NCBI GenBank assembly: GCA_963277665.1
Contig: OY728147.1
Coordinates: 1,260,269,424-1,260,333,423, forward strand
DNA: 64,000 bases
Direction: 5' to 3'
From: Viscum album
Taxonomy: Eukaryota; Streptophyta; Magnoliopsida; Santalales; Viscaceae
Shown: positions 35,733-49,169 of the stretch, in pieces
Numbering within the stretch: position 1 is the stretch's first letter
How the letters are laid out: the number at the start of each line of letters is the position of its first letter
Program-made: the position numbers and the translations under genes
The notes under the pieces: model-generated
The model's database searches: none
What the model was told of the DNA's origin: nothing
The model's input: only the letters and a program-made list of their open reading frames with translations

Positions 35733-36960
35733 ACATTGATATTGTTTTCTCAATATAACTGCTTTAAGAGGGTGGTGAATTGATGATTTTTAAAATCTAA
35801 GAGTTGTTTACCTATTTTAGAAATGTATTATTTGAATGAAATTTAATATATAACCAGTTTATCTTAACCAATTAGAGTAAAAAATAAACAGCAGAATAGA
35901 AATAAAGAAATTTGAAAGATACACCCACTATCCCAATTTAAAAAAAAGAAGTTGAAAAAGTAAAATATGAAAGTATAAAGTATAATGAATAAAAATGAAA
36001 TGGAGTTATAGATAAAAATCCATAAAATATGAAATAAATTTTATTAGAGAAAGGATAACCATTCTCTTGTCCATAAAACCACTATTCATTTTATTAAATG
36101 TGGATGAATGAGAAATCCTATATTAAAATTCAATAAGATACTATATTACACCTCCTTGATTAATAGGATGGAACTACTAAACTCTTACCTTATATATTCT
36201 TAAATATGAACATCAAAAGAACCAATTATTTACCTACTTTTTTGATTAGATGATTGGATTGAAAACATATAAAAATGAAATATTTAGTATTTTTAAAATT
36301 AAAACCTCACAAATGGAATCACTAATATAACCATTAAAATAAAAGCAAATAGAAATTATAAAAAAACAGGACATGATCATATCTCTAATAAATTCACATC
36401 ACCTACCAGTTCTCTAAGTTCTATTAATCCATTTATAGGTGTTGGTTATAATATAATCATAAAAAAATTTCTGTGATCCCAGAGATGATAGATATCTCTA
36501 TTACTATTTTAATCTCACCTCGGTTTCATTTTGCATTTAAAAATTAATAAGTTAATTTGAAATAAAGAAATTTAGAATATCTATAATTTAAAATAAATGT
36601 TTTTTAGAAAAACATGAACAAATTCAATTAAAAAAAGCAAAATTTTACATGTATTATGTTTTATAAAATCCAGAAACATGAATATTTTTATTGAAAAAAT
36701 GACTCAATTCTACCACGATTTTTAATAATACGAAATCATTTTATAATTGGTAATTTTAAAATAAGTAAATAAATTAAAACACTTTTATATTCTTTAAAAA
36801 CCACCTATGTGTTTTCATGAATTATGGAACTAAACTCATACTTATTAAAATTTACCATACCTAACTTTATCTCCCGCTAATGATTTTAAAACAAGAAAAT
36901 TTACTTAAAATAATATGATAACAAGTATGATAGAAATAATAAAAATTTAATGTTTCATTT
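35733..36960. repeat. Diverged LTR-like repeat, copy 1 (Ty1/copia-like)
   Basis: The block beginning with a decayed ACATTGATATTG and carrying TTTAAGAGGGTGGTGAATTG, then TAAACAGCAGAATAGAAATA, matches the block at 41468-42480 in order and wording. Shared phrases include ACACCTCCTTGATTAA, TTTATAGGTGTTGGTTATA and AGATGATAGATATCTC. An 'AAGAGGG..GTGAATT' phrase followed by 'AACAGCAGAA..AGAAATAAAG' is typical of Maximus/SIRE-type copia LTRs (family knowledge). The end is not defined. Confidence 0.45.
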
Positions 36961-39900
36961 GTAAACAAAAAATTCAGTACAAGAAAATATTGATTTATTT
37001 CTTTATTTAGATTATTCAATTCATTTATGAATGTTATGAATTATCTATGCATGGTTTTAAAAAATTCATATTGAGGGTCTTATTATTATTATGTATAGGG
37101 TCATACTTTTTTCTCAACTCAATTCAGTCTGATTAACACTATAGGATTTAGATATCATAATTATCTAAAACCATTTTTCATGTTTTGTTAAATCCAAGAT
37201 TAAATCATTCTTAAAGTTGTTAAAAATATTAATTTATTTGAATTTTGAGGTCTAAAATTTTCTTCTGGGATTCAAGAGACTGATTGACCTTTAATTTTCT
37301 ATAATTCTTTAGAATTTTGTTATTTATTGAAGTATTAATACAACCTTTTCAATAAATTTAAATTGATTGATCTATTGGATCAAATATATTTCTAACTCTT
37401 CCAACCATATTTTATGTTCATTTTTGACAAACAAAACAATTTATATCTCATTATCTACTAAAATTTATTTATAATTCGTTTTATTTAAATTTTGATCAAC
37501 ATCTGTATGCACAAGCAAAATGGTTTTAGAAGTTTGAACATCTATATCTTATGAATAATTTTTTTCTTGATATTCACTTCTAGGCATGGTCTTATCATAA
37601 ATAATTTTTTTCCAGATATTATAATGCTTATTCCTACTCACCATGTCTATAAAACTTCTTCTTCTTATCTCTCGTTGATGGATTTGTTTTATTCTAGTGT
37701 TTATCTTTTGGATGATTCATTAAAATATTTTTAATGAAATGGATTACATGACTCTTTTAGTTCTTTTAAATTAAACTTGGAATATTCTATTTATATATTG
37801 ACGGTTGTATTATCTAAAGTTGTGGATTTTGATGAACTACTGTAAGAGAAAATAGAGACTGAGACACCAACTAGTTCAAAAATTTTATATGTAGCTACTA
37901 AATGATTTGACACATTATCTTGATCAATGTTTTTTTAATTCGGTATTGGAGAGAGGGAATATAAAAAGAAATAATATCAATATACACAAATCTATAAACA
38001 CTTTTTTCTATTGGGGTTTATAAGAAATTGATTATTTTTCTAAATAGGATAAATTTTATCTTCCATATATGTAATAATAGATATTAGAGGTTATATCATC
38101 TTTATCCTCTTAGAATGTAGATATATATTCTTTTGGTTTTTATCCTCATATTTTTTTTCTTTAATTATCATATATGTAAATTCTAACATACTAAGATCAA
38201 TGTTATTTTTTTTCATTCATGTTTAATTTCATTATATCTAACTCTTATGTCCACATCCAAATATTCTATTTATACATTGTGATTTAAATTATGTTGTTGT
38301 TATTTTTTGGCTCTGAAATATAGGATCTCTTTCTAATTTAGAGACATAGTGGGATAGTAATCATTATCATTTCACTTCAATGTCTAACATAACCATTTTT
38401 TATTTTATGATCTACTCGTGAATGTTTTTTTGATTAAAAAGATTCCACTATTTTCTTATCAATATACCCCCTCTTTATAGGGTTTTAATTTGGATTCATA
38501 TTTGGGATAGTTTCTTCAATGAAAATGTTTCTTTATTCTAAACGGTTTTTGAAATACACCACACTAACCTACATCAATATTTTTACTCAGTCTGTATTTA
38601 TAATATTCAAATTGAATCTACCTTAATTATTTCAAAATTTATTAATATGATAAAATCAAACATAAACTGAACTATACTATAATTTGTTATTATATCAAAA
38701 TAATATAATATATAAGTATTATGTAACTTATTTGTATCAAAATATACTTTTCTCAGAATGAAAAAATTAAAAATCCATTGAAATATGATAATTTTTTTGG
38801 ATCAATATTGATAATCTTGACTTAAAAATGTTTAGTTCAGAAAATATTCATAATGAAAAAAACTTTTATAAAATTTCCAGTTCTTTTTAAATTTTTTTGA
38901 GATACTAAGAGAGATTCTCCATCAAATAATACTCTTAAAACCTTCTCAGTTTTTTTCTATTATTATTGAAAAATCGTAATTATAAATATTTAATCTCTAT
39001 CTTTTTTGGACTTTGATAGTTTCATGTTACATAGTAGAACAAAATTTTTAGACAACATAATCATAAAATAGATAATTACTTACATAGTATTTCTAAAGAA
39101 TCCTACTTAGAAAGGCAAATTAATATGTAGTGAATCAAATTGAAGGTACCACTTCATATTAGGTTTTCTTCTATTGATTATCCCTAAAGACAAAATATCA
39201 CGAGAACCAACCGTCTTTAAAATTTCAATGGGAAAATAAATGAACAAATTCCCAAAGGTAATGAGTTATTTTTTCAGTGCATCATATAAACATATGTATT
39301 GGGAAATGTGGGGTCCAATATACCTTATATAAAAAATAATATTAATTCTAAGATATGTATCACTAAATTCATTGATGGTTGGATGGTGTTCATACCCAAG
39401 AATATAGATAAAAAAATTACAAATAAAACATGAATCCCAAATTTAAGAAATTGGTTAATTACCAACAAAAATTAGAATTAAATATTAAAATATAAATTTA
39501 GAAAATCATAAATGTAAAAATATGTTAATTTTTTATTATTTTGAAAAGTAAGAAAATATATTTCCTTCCAATATATATATATTAATATACATATAGAGTA
39601 ACATTATTACTAATTGAGTAGTTATATAATATGTATTTGATACTTTTTTTTCATGTAATTTGTATTCTTCAAAAAAATATATAATATTATCATGGAAATT
39701 TGGAAAAATAAATACAAAATTTCCACCTACTTTCTCAAGGTGTCTTAAATATATGGAGAAAACCGTACCAATTATTCCTACCACAGTTTCTTATTACTCT
39801 ATCATATAATATATGAAACAAAAAATTTTGTTCCAAAACTGGTTTAGGTCTAAATTTGTTTGAGAGAAATAATTTAAATACCCATATTTGTCATAATTAT

Positions 39901-41467
39901 ATGTGTTAAATATATTTTTGTTCCTTATAATTATGATTTTTTTCTATTATTAAAGATTAATTCTTCTATAGAGAGAATTTATTCTTCTAGTGACCTCACA
40001 TTTGATATTACATACAAAAGGTTCATTTTTAGGAACAAAATAATTTGATTAAAAATTTGAATCCCTAAAAGGCGTATAATTTTTTTGGATGAATTATTAG
40101 TTTGTTTAATTATTTATAAAAGTTTATCAATGTTCTACCTTTCAAAGGTAAAATTAAAATAAATTATTTTTGATTTTAACATCAAATTTTAGTTTTACAG
40201 TTTTATCTTTATTTTCAGTAAGTAGAGAAATATAAAAATTGAAATTAGACTAAGAATTATGTTTTGAAATACTATTCATAGATTATAAAAATTATGTCAT
40301 AATCGAATCATATATCTCCTATATATTCTCATAATGTTTCTCCATGTTAATCATGTTTTTCTCCATTTCCATAAATGGTGGATAATCAATTTCATCATTA
40401 GAAGAATAAGACGAATCTAAAGGGTTAGTGGATTGATATCCAAGCACCATAACAATAAATCATGTTTCATTATTTTATATCAGAATAATAAATTAATACA
40501 TTTATATAATACAATAAATATTTAAACCAACTTTATAAATTGATACCCCAATAGTGCTCTAATTATTTTTATTAACTTTATAATGACATGATTTTATATC
40601 ATTTTGATTATTTTTGTAGAAATAATTCTTATTAAGTATGTTTCCTATAATTTTAAGCAGTTGTGAAAATAGAGTTTCAATATGCGCAACATCACTATAA
40701 TATAAAAGTTTCTTTGAATAAGTATTTGATGTAAAAGACTTTAACATAGTATCTAAATATGTATTAATAGAAACATCATTCTAGTTGTTAATTTTTCTCA
40801 AATTATTTATTGTCCGTTTCTAATACCGCATTAATGTGTAGATAATATCATCAAAATATGATCTAGGAATGTGTTTAATATAAAAAAAGACTCTTCAATT
40901 CTCATTCTTTAATTATCATGAAAATAATATTTTCCGTAAACTAAATGTTCAGAATATCATTTAACAACAGTATTTAAAAACAATCACAATGGCTATAAAC
41001 CTCTGATGCATCCATGAGCCTGTTTCCTATGGATGAAAATAAAATTATTTATAGTCAAATCCCACCATATCCCTTCTAGTTATAAAAAACATTAAATTTA
41101 AAAAATGATTAATTTAAAATTGCATCCATAATTTTTTTTGAAGTTTTAAAATATTATATTTGACCATAAATGTTTCATGTCATCAAAAATAAGAACATAT
41201 TTTTTTAATTATACTGGTATTAAAGATTCTCTACTAGGGTGATTTTTCCAATTAACTTCATCTAGAATCTTGTAATATTTAACTATATTTTGATAGTTTT
41301 TTAATTTATTATTAATAATAAGGGTATTTATTCTACCCCATTATTATTTATAATCAAAACCGTCAAAGGCTGACATCTAATTTTTATTCATATTACTTAA
41401 TGTTTTTAATGCTATATTGAAAGACTTTATAAATATTTCAATTAAATATATTTATGTGTTAGGTAAA
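36961..41467. other. Decayed sequence between the two copia-like LTR copies
   Basis: AT-rich with many stops in all frames. If the flanking blocks are the LTRs of one element this would be its interior, but I could not recognise gag, integrase or reverse-transcriptase motifs. Frames at 39536-39784 and 40559-40747 (minus) are unassigned. Confidence 0.35.
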
Positions 41468-42480
41468 AATGTTGATACCGACACAATTATTGAATGTTTT
41501 CCTAGTATAGATGACTCAAGAGGGGTGGGGGTATTGGGGGTAGTGGTGTGAATTGTAGATTTACAAAATCGTTGAAATATTAAATTCTTCAATAAATGTA
41601 TTATTTGGAATAAACGTAAAATTTAATGAATATTGTCCAAAATAATTTTAGAAAATAAAAATAAACATTTGAATAGATTTAGAATTTTTTATAAGATACC
41701 ATACTATATAAATTGATCAAAATAATGGGGAACTAATATAATATTAATGTACAAAGTATAATATATAACAATGTAATAATGTTTTCAAAATCCATAAATT
41801 CTAAAAAAATTCTATTAAATAAAGTATATTCTAGTTATTATCTATAGAACCATATAAATTGTGATATAAATTGGTTGGAGTATCAATCCAAGAAACAAAT
41901 TCACTAAGTTCTTAAAGGAAACCTCCTTGGTCAAGATATCAGAACCACTAAGATCATACCCTAAAACTTCTATGATAAATCGGCCGAAATAGAATTTTCT
42001 TTATATTTTTTATTTTTTGATTAGAAGATAAAAAATGAAACACTTTAAAGTAAAATATTAGTGAATATATAATGAAAAACTCAGGATGAATGTACTAATA
42101 TCATATATAAAATTAAAAAAAAATGGATTCTCTCTCAATCATAAAGTTCATGGTCATATATTTAATGAATTTATATCAAATATGTTTATTGAATCATCTT
42201 TCTTATTTATAGACACTGGTTTTATATGAATCATAACAAAATGTATGAGATTTAAAGATGATAGATTTCACTATAAGTATTTCACACTCATCTGAACATT
42301 ATCTTTAATTTATACATGACCTAGGTGATTGAGAAGAAATTAATTAAAAATATAATATAATTAAAATGGAAATATTAAAAAAAATTAAAACGCATGAAAA
42401 TCTATGTTAACAAAAGAAAAATATTTAGTGTACTATGATTTATAAAAAAAGATTTAGAAGTTTTAATTTTAGAAAAATAA
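41468..42480. repeat. Diverged LTR-like repeat, copy 2 (Ty1/copia-like)
   Basis: This starts TGTTGATACCGACACAAT and continues with ACTCAAGAGGGGTGGGGG and TGGTGTGAATTGTAG. It then parallels copy 1 with TAAATGTATTATTTGGAAT, AACCTCCTTGGTCAAGA and TTTATAGACACTGGTTTTA. The TGTTG start is usual for copia LTRs. Divergence from copy 1 is heavy, with many indels. Confidence 0.45.
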
Positions 42481-45400
42481 CTCAACATGTAAAATAATCA
42501 CACCCCCATTCATGCCACACATTTCCTTCACCACCTACACTCATCTACCTAGTGTTATATCATTCAATATTCATCATCACTTGACTATGAATTTAGTGAA
42601 CTTATGAAAACCACCCACATTCCCTTGTTGAAACTGGATGTCACTCTTTCCCCAATCAATCCACTAGATCCTACCACTACCCTTCCCTATAGACTTTAAA
42701 AAAAAAACACACACACATTGTTATTTAGATTTTCTGGATACAATTTTAATAATTAATCGTATTCCATGATTTAGAATAATTTATTTTTAATAATTTTATT
42801 TTGTTTATAGTCACTAAAGAATACAAATTTTTTATATTAAATGTATTACCATTTTATTATTGTGCATAATTTTCCTTTGGATTCTATTAATCAGTTGATA
42901 CCATTTTTAATTTTCCATAATACTTTTCTTGGGATACTATTTTTCTTGTATCACTGGTTTATTATCATTTTTCTATGTTTAATAGTTTTTTTTATTATTT
43001 ACATTCATTGTAATAATCTATTTTAGTTTTGTATTTGTATCTTGGGAAGTCTTAATCTATTTTTATGTTGTAGTATTTTTAGTTTTATTCAGTGGTTTCA
43101 CCTAGTTTTTTACTTCTATTTAATTTATTAGAATCCCTATATTTGGGGATTACTATTAACATAATTTAATATTGTAATTCATGTATTATAAGTGATTGAA
43201 ATCAGTGAATGTTATATTATATTATTAAATTTTATAATTTTTATTTCATTTAAAAATTAAACACTTATAATAAATAATAAAGATTTATATTATTTTTTTA
43301 TAAATAATTTTATAGGTCATATAATGTTATACATTAATTTCCGTATAAAAAAATTAAAATAATTCTTATGATTGAAATAATCTTACATAAATTTAATCAT
43401 CTAGATTTTTTTTCTATTTTTAATTTTTTATTTAGAATAGAATATACCATTATTGGATTATTCTGAAAGATCTATGTCTTTATGGTTGTTTTATAGGATA
43501 ATGAAAATGGATAATTATGTCCTTGGAGAATATCAAGATCTATATCCAAACAAAGCATATTTGGTTTCTCTTACATTGAACATTTTATTTTTATTTTATA
43601 TGTTTATTCATATTAATTTTTCTCATCCTCATAATATTATATCTTAATTTTCCTTAAAATTATTCATAATTCAAATCATGTATTAAAATATAATATGTTG
43701 TAGTGTGACATATAATTTGGTTAATAACATAAAATGATAGTACTTTTTTGGATAAATCAATATGTTAATTATGTTCATTGATGTTTTATTTTACAAAATG
43801 ATATTAATTATTAATGTGTTATGGGAATAATTGTAATAAATTACAACATATGGGTTTTTCATTTAATTTTTTAAAACCTAATGATTATTTATTACTTATA
43901 CTATAATTTATAACCATTAAAATTTCTACCAATTAATAAAATGTTAAAAAATGTTTAAGGTGATAGATTTTCATTTCATATTTTGAATTTTCTTGAGCTC
44001 ACTTGAAAAAAGCCTTAAAATTTTCATCTTTTCTGTAACATATGTTTATGTTAATACTAATATTTGTAGATATTTTGGTTTTATAATTGTTTAGGGAAGA
44101 AATAAAGTATTTTTATTCCTTAAGGCCAGTCTCTTTCTCATTTATTTCATTATTTGCAATCTTTATTATAAAATTTTTTATGAGTACCCATATATGAATT
44201 CTTTCTCCTACATTTTCACATGAATGAAATTTTCAGTATGTATAGGTACCATTTGGACCATATAAAATTATTTCCAATATTTTAGGTTTTCAAAATTTTA
44301 ACAGTATATATATATGTATTAACAAATAAACATAAATATAATGCTCTTATGAACCAAAGATTTTTTTACTATCATAGTAAAAAGGTTATCATAACATTTA
44401 ACTTGGACATGAAAAATAAATAAAAAATGTAGTGGGATATTGATTTTCATTTTCAATAAAGTGTTTAGATACATCATTACTTAATGTCGAATTTTGTTGT
44501 TAGTGTTCATTAAAATTAGGGGTTTCTCTATGATTATTTCCATAATACAATAAAAGATATCACTTGGGATTATTAATATTCAATTTTATTAAATATATTA
44601 TAAATTCCATGACATTTAAACTATTTTAACCTAGAAAAAGAAGTTCTTATTCTAGTTTCACTGCCTATATTATATTTAGTTAATGAATTTTTTTTTGTTA
44701 TTATCTTGGTATTATTATAAGGGAAATTATGGTTGTTAGTGTATAATCCGTCATTAATGAGGATCAATATTTAGAGAAGGTAATATTAGTACAACCATAG
44801 ATGTGTGGATACTATATTCTATATTACATTTCACTTTTTCATATGTATAAAAATAGATGTGAAAAAATGTGATAAATTGACCATGGTTAAATTATTTTAA
44901 AAAAATTAGGAATAAAAAAACATAGAAGGGATTTTGAAAATTTACATTGAATTTATTATTATATAAATCATTTTGAGAAATTGAAAATCCCACTAAGGGA
45001 TATAGTAGTGAATTTTTTCCAATATATAATTTTCATTACATATTAACTCATGCTAGATGATTGTAGTATACATGCATTGAAACTGTGAAATTTTACCTAA
45101 ATAGTGAAGCAATAAAATAAATTGTATAGAATTAAAATTAATTTTATTCATTCCAAAAATTTTCATTTTTTTATTTTGGGGTGTTTAATTAAAACATTCT
45201 CAACAATTGGATATTTATATTAATATGGCTAGTTTGGACATTGATGATATGGATTAAAGATGAATGGTCCATAATGTTAATGTGGGTTTATTAATAAATG
45301 TTATCATTTATGTTTTCCAAAAAAAAATTTATGGTATAAAATATATTATTATCCATATTAAATTATATTATTGTTTATTCATCTTGTTAATAATTAAAAA

Positions 45401-48400
45401 AATGAAAATGATGGTGGGAAATATATTAGATTTAGTGCTTCATATTGTTATCTTCTTTAATATTTCCTCTATTCCACTATTTTTTATTTATTTTTCCACA
45501 CAATGATTGGTTGGATTTCAAAAATTGTCTTCAACCAAAGTCATGGTGTTTCTATAGTTTTTGTTAGTTAGAAACATAATATTTGATGTAATGAAAAGTA
45601 AGGTTGATGTTATTATTTTCAAATTTATTATTTCATTATTTTTAATTATTTACCCGTGGATGATTAAATTTAATTATAGTTGGATTGAAATAATAATGTA
45701 GTATTTGAAAAGGAATAATCTTATAGAGCTAGACTTATGATTGATGTTTTTACTTTCTTACTTCAAGGGTCATAAAATCTTGTTTACAACTTCTCTTTTC
45801 AGTTTTTTTATTTTATTATAAGAAAATATTAATTATTTTTTTAATTGTTTTTCATGAATTTTGATAATGATTAACGAAAATATCAATGTGAAATTTTTTT
45901 ATAAAATTAAAATATAAATATTATGTAATAAAATTTTAAATAAATTTTATAATTGTATCCAATATTAGTGGTTAATATATTATAATTTTATTATTATTAA
46001 ATATAAAAGTTGGATATATCTAGAAATCACATGTATATAGATATATTTTTTAAAATAATATTTATGGAGACCACATATAGTGGTATCTTAAATATGGTGA
46101 CTGCCTTTGGGTGAAAATAAAAATTACTTAATTCATTTTGTATCCATAAATACACATTTAGAGACCCATCCAAATGTAACAGTAAAATATGACCACCAAT
46201 GACATGAAAAGGGATTTGGTGACAACATTTAATGGCTGTAAAAACCCTTTCGTCCATAAGAGGGAATATTTAATAGATTTCATCTATAAATATTCAAGGA
46301 CACACACCTTTCCATTTAGACACTCAATATCTATGATATCACTCAGGTTAGCCTAACCCACTAACACCCTCTTGAACTATATAAGGTCATTTAAGTAACA
46401 TAAAATAGAGACAAAACATGGGACTGCTAACCTCTTCATAATGTTATCCCCCTTTTCAATGATTGTTATATTTTAGACCATGATCACACCAAATATCAAC
46501 ATATCAATGAGCCTGGAGTAGAGTACACTCACATGAATAAAAAAAATAATTGTAAACTCATAGACCACAATAGGACCCTTTATTTATAGGAATGGGGTGG
46601 TAATATCCCCAATATTATATTCTAGTTTTAAATTCAAATTCACTTAATATCTTTTAAATGAATTAAAAAAATAACTGAGAAATATACCTCAAATAACATT
46701 TTGAGAAATAAATTGAATTCATTACCAATTAACATCCTTTATTACCCAAACATGAAAGAACTATCAATGAAATGAAATTACAACATGATCCTGTGGAATC
46801 TAAATCAAATCCTTAATCCCATTCACACAAATATCATGGGTCATTTAATAGAAAAAATAAATACTGAAAGAAAGGGGTGAACTATACTTAATATACTATA
46901 CTGATACCTATGGGTCAACATAAAATCATAGGTAAAAAGAAATGTAATATTAATGAAAAATGGATGTGACCTCCCTACATCATATGAATAATCAAGTTGA
47001 ACCATGAGTGGGTTTTTTTACTGAAATAAATAAAAAATAAAAAATATAATAATAACTATTTTTGTTATATTGGGTACTCTATAAACATTCACCAGGGTTT
47101 TAATGGACACACTATGGGAACCCTTCTATTTTTGACCACAACAATTTCCTATTTCACCCCCATGGGCTACGAAATGGATGCTAAAACATTTCATAAAAAC
47201 ACTAGATCACATTGGCTTCTCAATAAACAACTTTTTCATACCTAATGCTACATTCTTATCTTTATAGAAATTACAAATTCACTCGTTTCATAATATAATA
47301 CTTATATAGTCACCTGAAAACCTACAAATACATTAAAAATTAAACTATATTCAATGTTTACTCACTAAAAATTAATGTTGAATCTACAAATTTGGATTCA
47401 CTACAACTCTAGGTTAATTTATGGCTTGTCCTAAAATAGTTTTATCAAAGACCAATGGTAAGGGTTATTACACTTCAATGATTCTCATTGAATGATCCAT
47501 AATTTTTAAATAATAAAAAATGTTATATATTTCATCATTCCAAATATATTTAAAAATTTTAACTACAAAACCACATTATAAAAATGTTATACTGTTTGAA
47601 TAACTGTGATAAAAATCTCATCTATTTAAATATTTCATAATATTTCATCAAAAATAATTTAAATATTATTTAATTATGATACAACTAGTCATAATAGATT
47701 TTAGTATATTGAAAAAATAACAGACTTGTAATATCATATAATATGTAAACTTCTTTACACATAACCAATATGTTGAGACCATCACCACATCACAATTCTC
47801 TTTTTCACAAACCATGAAATAGTGATTATCTCCATATCATGGTTTTGTTTTAGCATATATTCCTTTTAGGTGGATATTTATATATACCACAAAGGTATAT
47901 TGGAGGTTTATTTAGGAATAATTATCTCTTAATTTTTCAATTAGGTTTTCCTTATACGAGTTATTATCCTCATAATATAGTGTCATATGATATTTTTTCA
48001 TCATATATTTTATTAGAATCATTATGATCCTAGATAATTCAATTATTTATATATAGGTTTGTATTATTATATTATTCCTATATACACAAGGGTGATGCCT
48101 TTTATTCTTTATTCTTTATATATTTGATGCTTATAATCGACCCTTGTATTATTAAACAAGTTCTTGGCATTATACCCATATTCATTTTAGTGATCTATTG
48201 GAGGGGTCGTGGTAAGGGCAGTTTATGTTAGAACTCCCCTTTTCTCACTTTAACCTCATTTCCTCCTCAAATTTTGAAAAATAATATTATGGTGAAATTT
48301 ATTTATTAAATTAAATTAAATCCAAAGAATATTAAGCATTACAATAAAATATCTAATATGGGTTGTTTATATTTATGCATCATGAGAGTGTTTTGGTATA

Positions 48401-48599
48401 AATATAGTAATATATAACATTTAACATTAACAAGATATATACATGGTGTTGAGAAACTAATAAATATTTTGGAAAATATTGTACATTGTTTTTTATACAA
48501 TTCACGAGTGATGGATCAATGGTTTGACTATAATTTATTTTAAACAAATGTTATGAATACAAACACATATTTGTGGATCTAATCGAATTTGATGATCTG
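42481..48599. other. AT-rich repeat-derived sequence, no gene recognised
   Basis: This stretch has low-complexity AT-rich DNA (42700-46020), followed by a G-poor segment (46020-47480) resembling the background at 1-6864. Short frames (for example 42841-43026, 45264-45506 plus, 46027-46257 minus) are hydrophobic or unassigned. I see no support for genes. Confidence 0.4.
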
Positions 48600-48604
48600 T
48601 ATAA

Positions 48605-49150
48605 ATGTAGATCCTCCCCTAGGTGATTGTCACAAGTTACTCACATCCCTACATCCTAATTGTAGGGATCACACAGTACTAGTGAGGTAAATAGTGATTC
48701 CTAACCGCAAGTCCTAGATAGGGCATGAGGGATATTCATAAATGGATTAAAAGTCATTAGGACACTCCACCTATTATGATTAATTTTTGATTTTGGGGTA
48801 GTAATCCTATCAATGTGTACTGAGCCTTCTTGAATGAAAATATCAGGAGGCTCAGGGTTCCAATGTAGAAATACTCATTATTAGAAGGGGTGAGTCTGAT
48901 CCCTATATATGGCATAAGATCTATGATAAACATTAATCCTTAGGTAATGAATTGATATGGAGAATATTGATCCACCTACATGAAGTTCCTTTCCAAGGTA
49001 ATGAGGACATGGGTCTCACATCCCCACATCTTGGTTACAAGGATCACATACGACCATTAAGTTTGCACTTAATACCTAAACCTATATCCGACATTGTGGG
49101 GGATGAGTTATGTGTGTATTATATGTCCTGAGGACACCCTATAATCAAGA
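48605..49150. repeat. Diverged direct duplication (~370-bp spacing)
   Basis: The block at about 48610-48790 (CACATCCCTACATCCTAATT, then GGGATCACA and CCTAGATAGGGCATGAGGG) is echoed at about 48975-49145 (CACATCCCCACATCTTGGTT, then AGGATCACATACGACC and CCGACATTGTGGGGGATGAG). Both are followed by a phrase with GGACAC(T/C)C. It lies directly outside the old minus-strand retrotransposon and has a higher GC content than its surroundings. Confidence 0.5.
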
Positions 49151-49169
49151 GACCTTTTCAGAGGAGGGG

